Source: an uncultured Bacillota bacterium
GTDB taxonomy: Bacteria; Bacillota; Clostridia; Tissierellales; Tepidimicrobiaceae
Direction: 5' to 3'
Length of the DNA: 7,080 nt
Assembly (NCBI GenBank): GCA_937967955.1
Contig: CALBUB010000027.1
Coordinates: 1 to 7,080, forward strand
Of this stretch, positions 5,811 to 7,080 are shown in pieces. The stretch's first letter is position 1; each line of letters starts with the position of its first letter. The translations under genes were made by a program, and so were the position numbers. The notes beneath the pieces are model-generated. The model ran no database searches. It was given only the letters and a program-made list of their open reading frames with translations, and was not told the DNA's origin.

Positions 5811-7080
5811 ATGAACGTACTAGTCATAGGTGGTGTAGCAGCTGGTACTAAAGTTGCTGCTAAACTAAAGCGTGATAACTATGATCACAATGTAACTATA
5901 CTGACTAAAGGCAAGGATATATCCTATGCTGGTTGCGGTTTACCTTATTATGTAGGTAATGTAATTGAAAAAGAAGAAGATTTAATTGTAAATACTCCAG
6001 AAAAATTTTCTAAATTGACAGGTGTAAATGTACTAACAGAGGTAGAAGTTACTAAAGTTAATCCTGAAGAAAAAACTGTTGAAGCAGTAGACTTAAAAAC
6101 AAATGAAACTACTACATATTCCTACGATAAGTTGGTAATTGCAACTGGTGCAGATCCCTTTAAACCTCCAGTTGAAGGAGTTGACCTTAAGGGAGTATAC
6201 TTTATGAGGACTCCTGAGCATGCTATTGAGTTGCGTAAAGCAATCGAGTCAGGAGAAGTTAAACGCGTTGTAGTTGTTGGTGGTGGCTTTATCGGTTTAG
6301 AAATTGCTGAAAACTTAAAGGCACAAGGAGTAAATGTTTGTATTATCGATATGGCCGACCAAATACTTCCTGGCTTTGAACCTGAAATTGCAAGCTATGT
6401 GGAAGATAAACTAGCTGAAGAAGGTATAGTAATATTTACTAAAACAGGCTTAGAAGCAATTCTTGGTGATGGAAAGGTTGAAAAGGTTAAAACAACTAAC
6501 CGCACTATAAAAGCAGATGCAGTTGTTTTATCTATAGGAGTTCGTCCTAATACAGCCTTCTTAGCTGATACTGGCCTTGAGTTTGCTCCAAACAGAGCTA
6601 TTAAAGTAAATAAGAAGTTAGAAACTAATATTAAAGATATATATGCAGTTGGTGACTGTGCTTTTGTAACAAACTTAATTACAGGAAAAGATGCATATGT
6701 ACCAATGGGTTCAACTGCAAATATTGAAGGAAGAATTTTAGCTCAAAATCTTAATGGAGAAAGTTTAACTTATGAAGGTGCTATTGGAACTGCAGTAGTT
6801 AAATTACCTGGCGTTAATGCTGGTAAAACTGGTTTAACAGAAGATGCAGCTAGAGCTGAAGGCTATGATGTAGTAACTGTTACAACTACAGTAGATGATA
6901 AAGCACATTATTTCCCTGGATCTTCCTTTTTTATTATAAAAATGATTGCGGACAGAAAGACTAGGAAGTTATTAGGTTTACAAGTAGTTGGAGAAGGAAA
7001 TGTGGACAAGATAGTTGATATGGCTGTAATGGCAATTGGACTAGATGCTAAATTAGATGATATTCAAAATCTAGACTATG
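5811..7080 (+). CDS. FAD-dependent pyridine nucleotide-disulfide oxidoreductase, CoA-disulfide reductase/NADH oxidase type, C-terminus cut by window edge
   Basis: Flavoenzyme that passes electrons from NAD(P)H through FAD to a disulfide, persulfide or oxygen; the exact substrate is not fixed by sequence. The 423 residues visible start at an ATG with AAGGAGA 8 bases upstream. FAD-binding fold: VLVIGGVAAGTKVAAKLKR (3-21), the variant first motif of this group. Active-site Cys42 in SYAGCGLPYYVGN (38-50) stands alone, as in CoA-disulfide reductase, persulfide reductase and NADH oxidase, not as the CxxxxC pair of glutathione reductases. ATG at 121-123. NAD(P) fold: VVVVGGGFIGLEIAENL (153-169), with Asp180 after the second strand, which favours NADH. 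Second FAD motif IYAVGDCAFV (277-286). The dimerisation domain begins near 325 and has HYFPGSSFF (366-374) with Tyr367 at the place of a family catalytic tyrosine. The family is about 440-450 residues, or about 560 with a C-terminal rhodanese domain; the edge hides which. CGN arginine codons are commoner here than in neighbouring genes. Confidence 0.92.
   Translation, partial: MNVLVIGGVAAGTKVAAKLKRDNYDHNVTILTKGKDISYAGCGLPYYVGNVIEKEEDLIVNTPEKFSKLTGVNVLTEVEVTKVNPEEKTVEAVDLKTNETTTYSYDKLVIATGADPFKPPVEGVDLKGVYFMRTPEHAIELRKAIESGEVKRVVVVGGGFIGLEIAENLKAQGVNVCIIDMADQILPGFEPEIASYVEDKLAEEGIVIFTKTGLEAILGDGKVEKVKTTNRTIKADAVVLSIGVRPNTAFLADTGLEFAPNRAIKVNKKLETNIKDIYAVGDCAFVTNLITGKDAYVPMGSTANIEGRILAQNLNGESLTYEGAIGTAVVKLPGVNAGKTGLTEDAARAEGYDVVTVTTTVDDKAHYFPGSSFFIIKMIADRKTRKLLGLQVVGEGNVDKIVDMAVMAIGLDAKLDDIQNLDY

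Overview
The window is AT-rich (about one third G+C by eye). AGA/AGG dominate the arginine codons of the minus-strand genes, Shine-Dalgarno sites are strong, GTG and TTG starts occur, and genes are tightly packed. Together with the protein sequences this points to a low-GC Gram-positive anaerobe of the Clostridia; a Tissierellales- or Clostridiales-like host is a guess.

Layout, from right to left along the minus strand: a tetrapyrrole operon runs from about 4581 down past the left edge. Its order is cbiK (class II metal chelatase), a Met8p/SirC-type precorrin-2 dehydrogenase, hemC, a cobA-hemD fusion, and hemB, which is cut by the window edge. Every junction overlaps or is separated by at most 5 bases. 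Together the enzymes carry 5-aminolevulinate to porphobilinogen (HemB), hydroxymethylbilane (HemC), uroporphyrinogen III (HemD), precorrin-2 (CobA), sirohydrochlorin (dehydrogenase) and metallated sirohydrochlorin (CbiK). The product is either cobalt-sirohydrochlorin for anaerobic cobalamin synthesis or sirohaem. No later cobalamin gene, no haem branch gene and no hemA is present in the window.

Upstream of the operon, on the same strand, is a LysR-type regulator of the CysL/CbbR-like group (4748-5668). Divergent from it is a flavin-dependent CoA-disulfide reductase/NADH oxidase-type enzyme with a single active-site cysteine (from 5811, cut by the right edge). A sulfur-type regulator and a thiol/disulfide flavoenzyme beside a sirohydrochlorin operon suggest, as inference only, a link between tetrapyrrole supply and sulfur or redox metabolism.

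The two intergenic gaps hold most of the unexplained structure. The lysR-cbiK gap (4542-4747) holds a probable lysR terminator, an overlapping alternative hairpin, a 26-bp near-perfect palindrome lying over the -35 box of a good cbiK promoter, and a hairpin pair around the cbiK ribosome-binding site. The divergent gap (5669-5810) holds two dyads. One of them, ATAGG-N5-CCTAT, has the same form as a dyad just downstream of lysR and is the best candidate for the LysR operator. I see no mobile element, CRISPR array, RNA gene or cobalamin riboswitch box. The genes are standard; the regulatory DNA is what deserves a second look.
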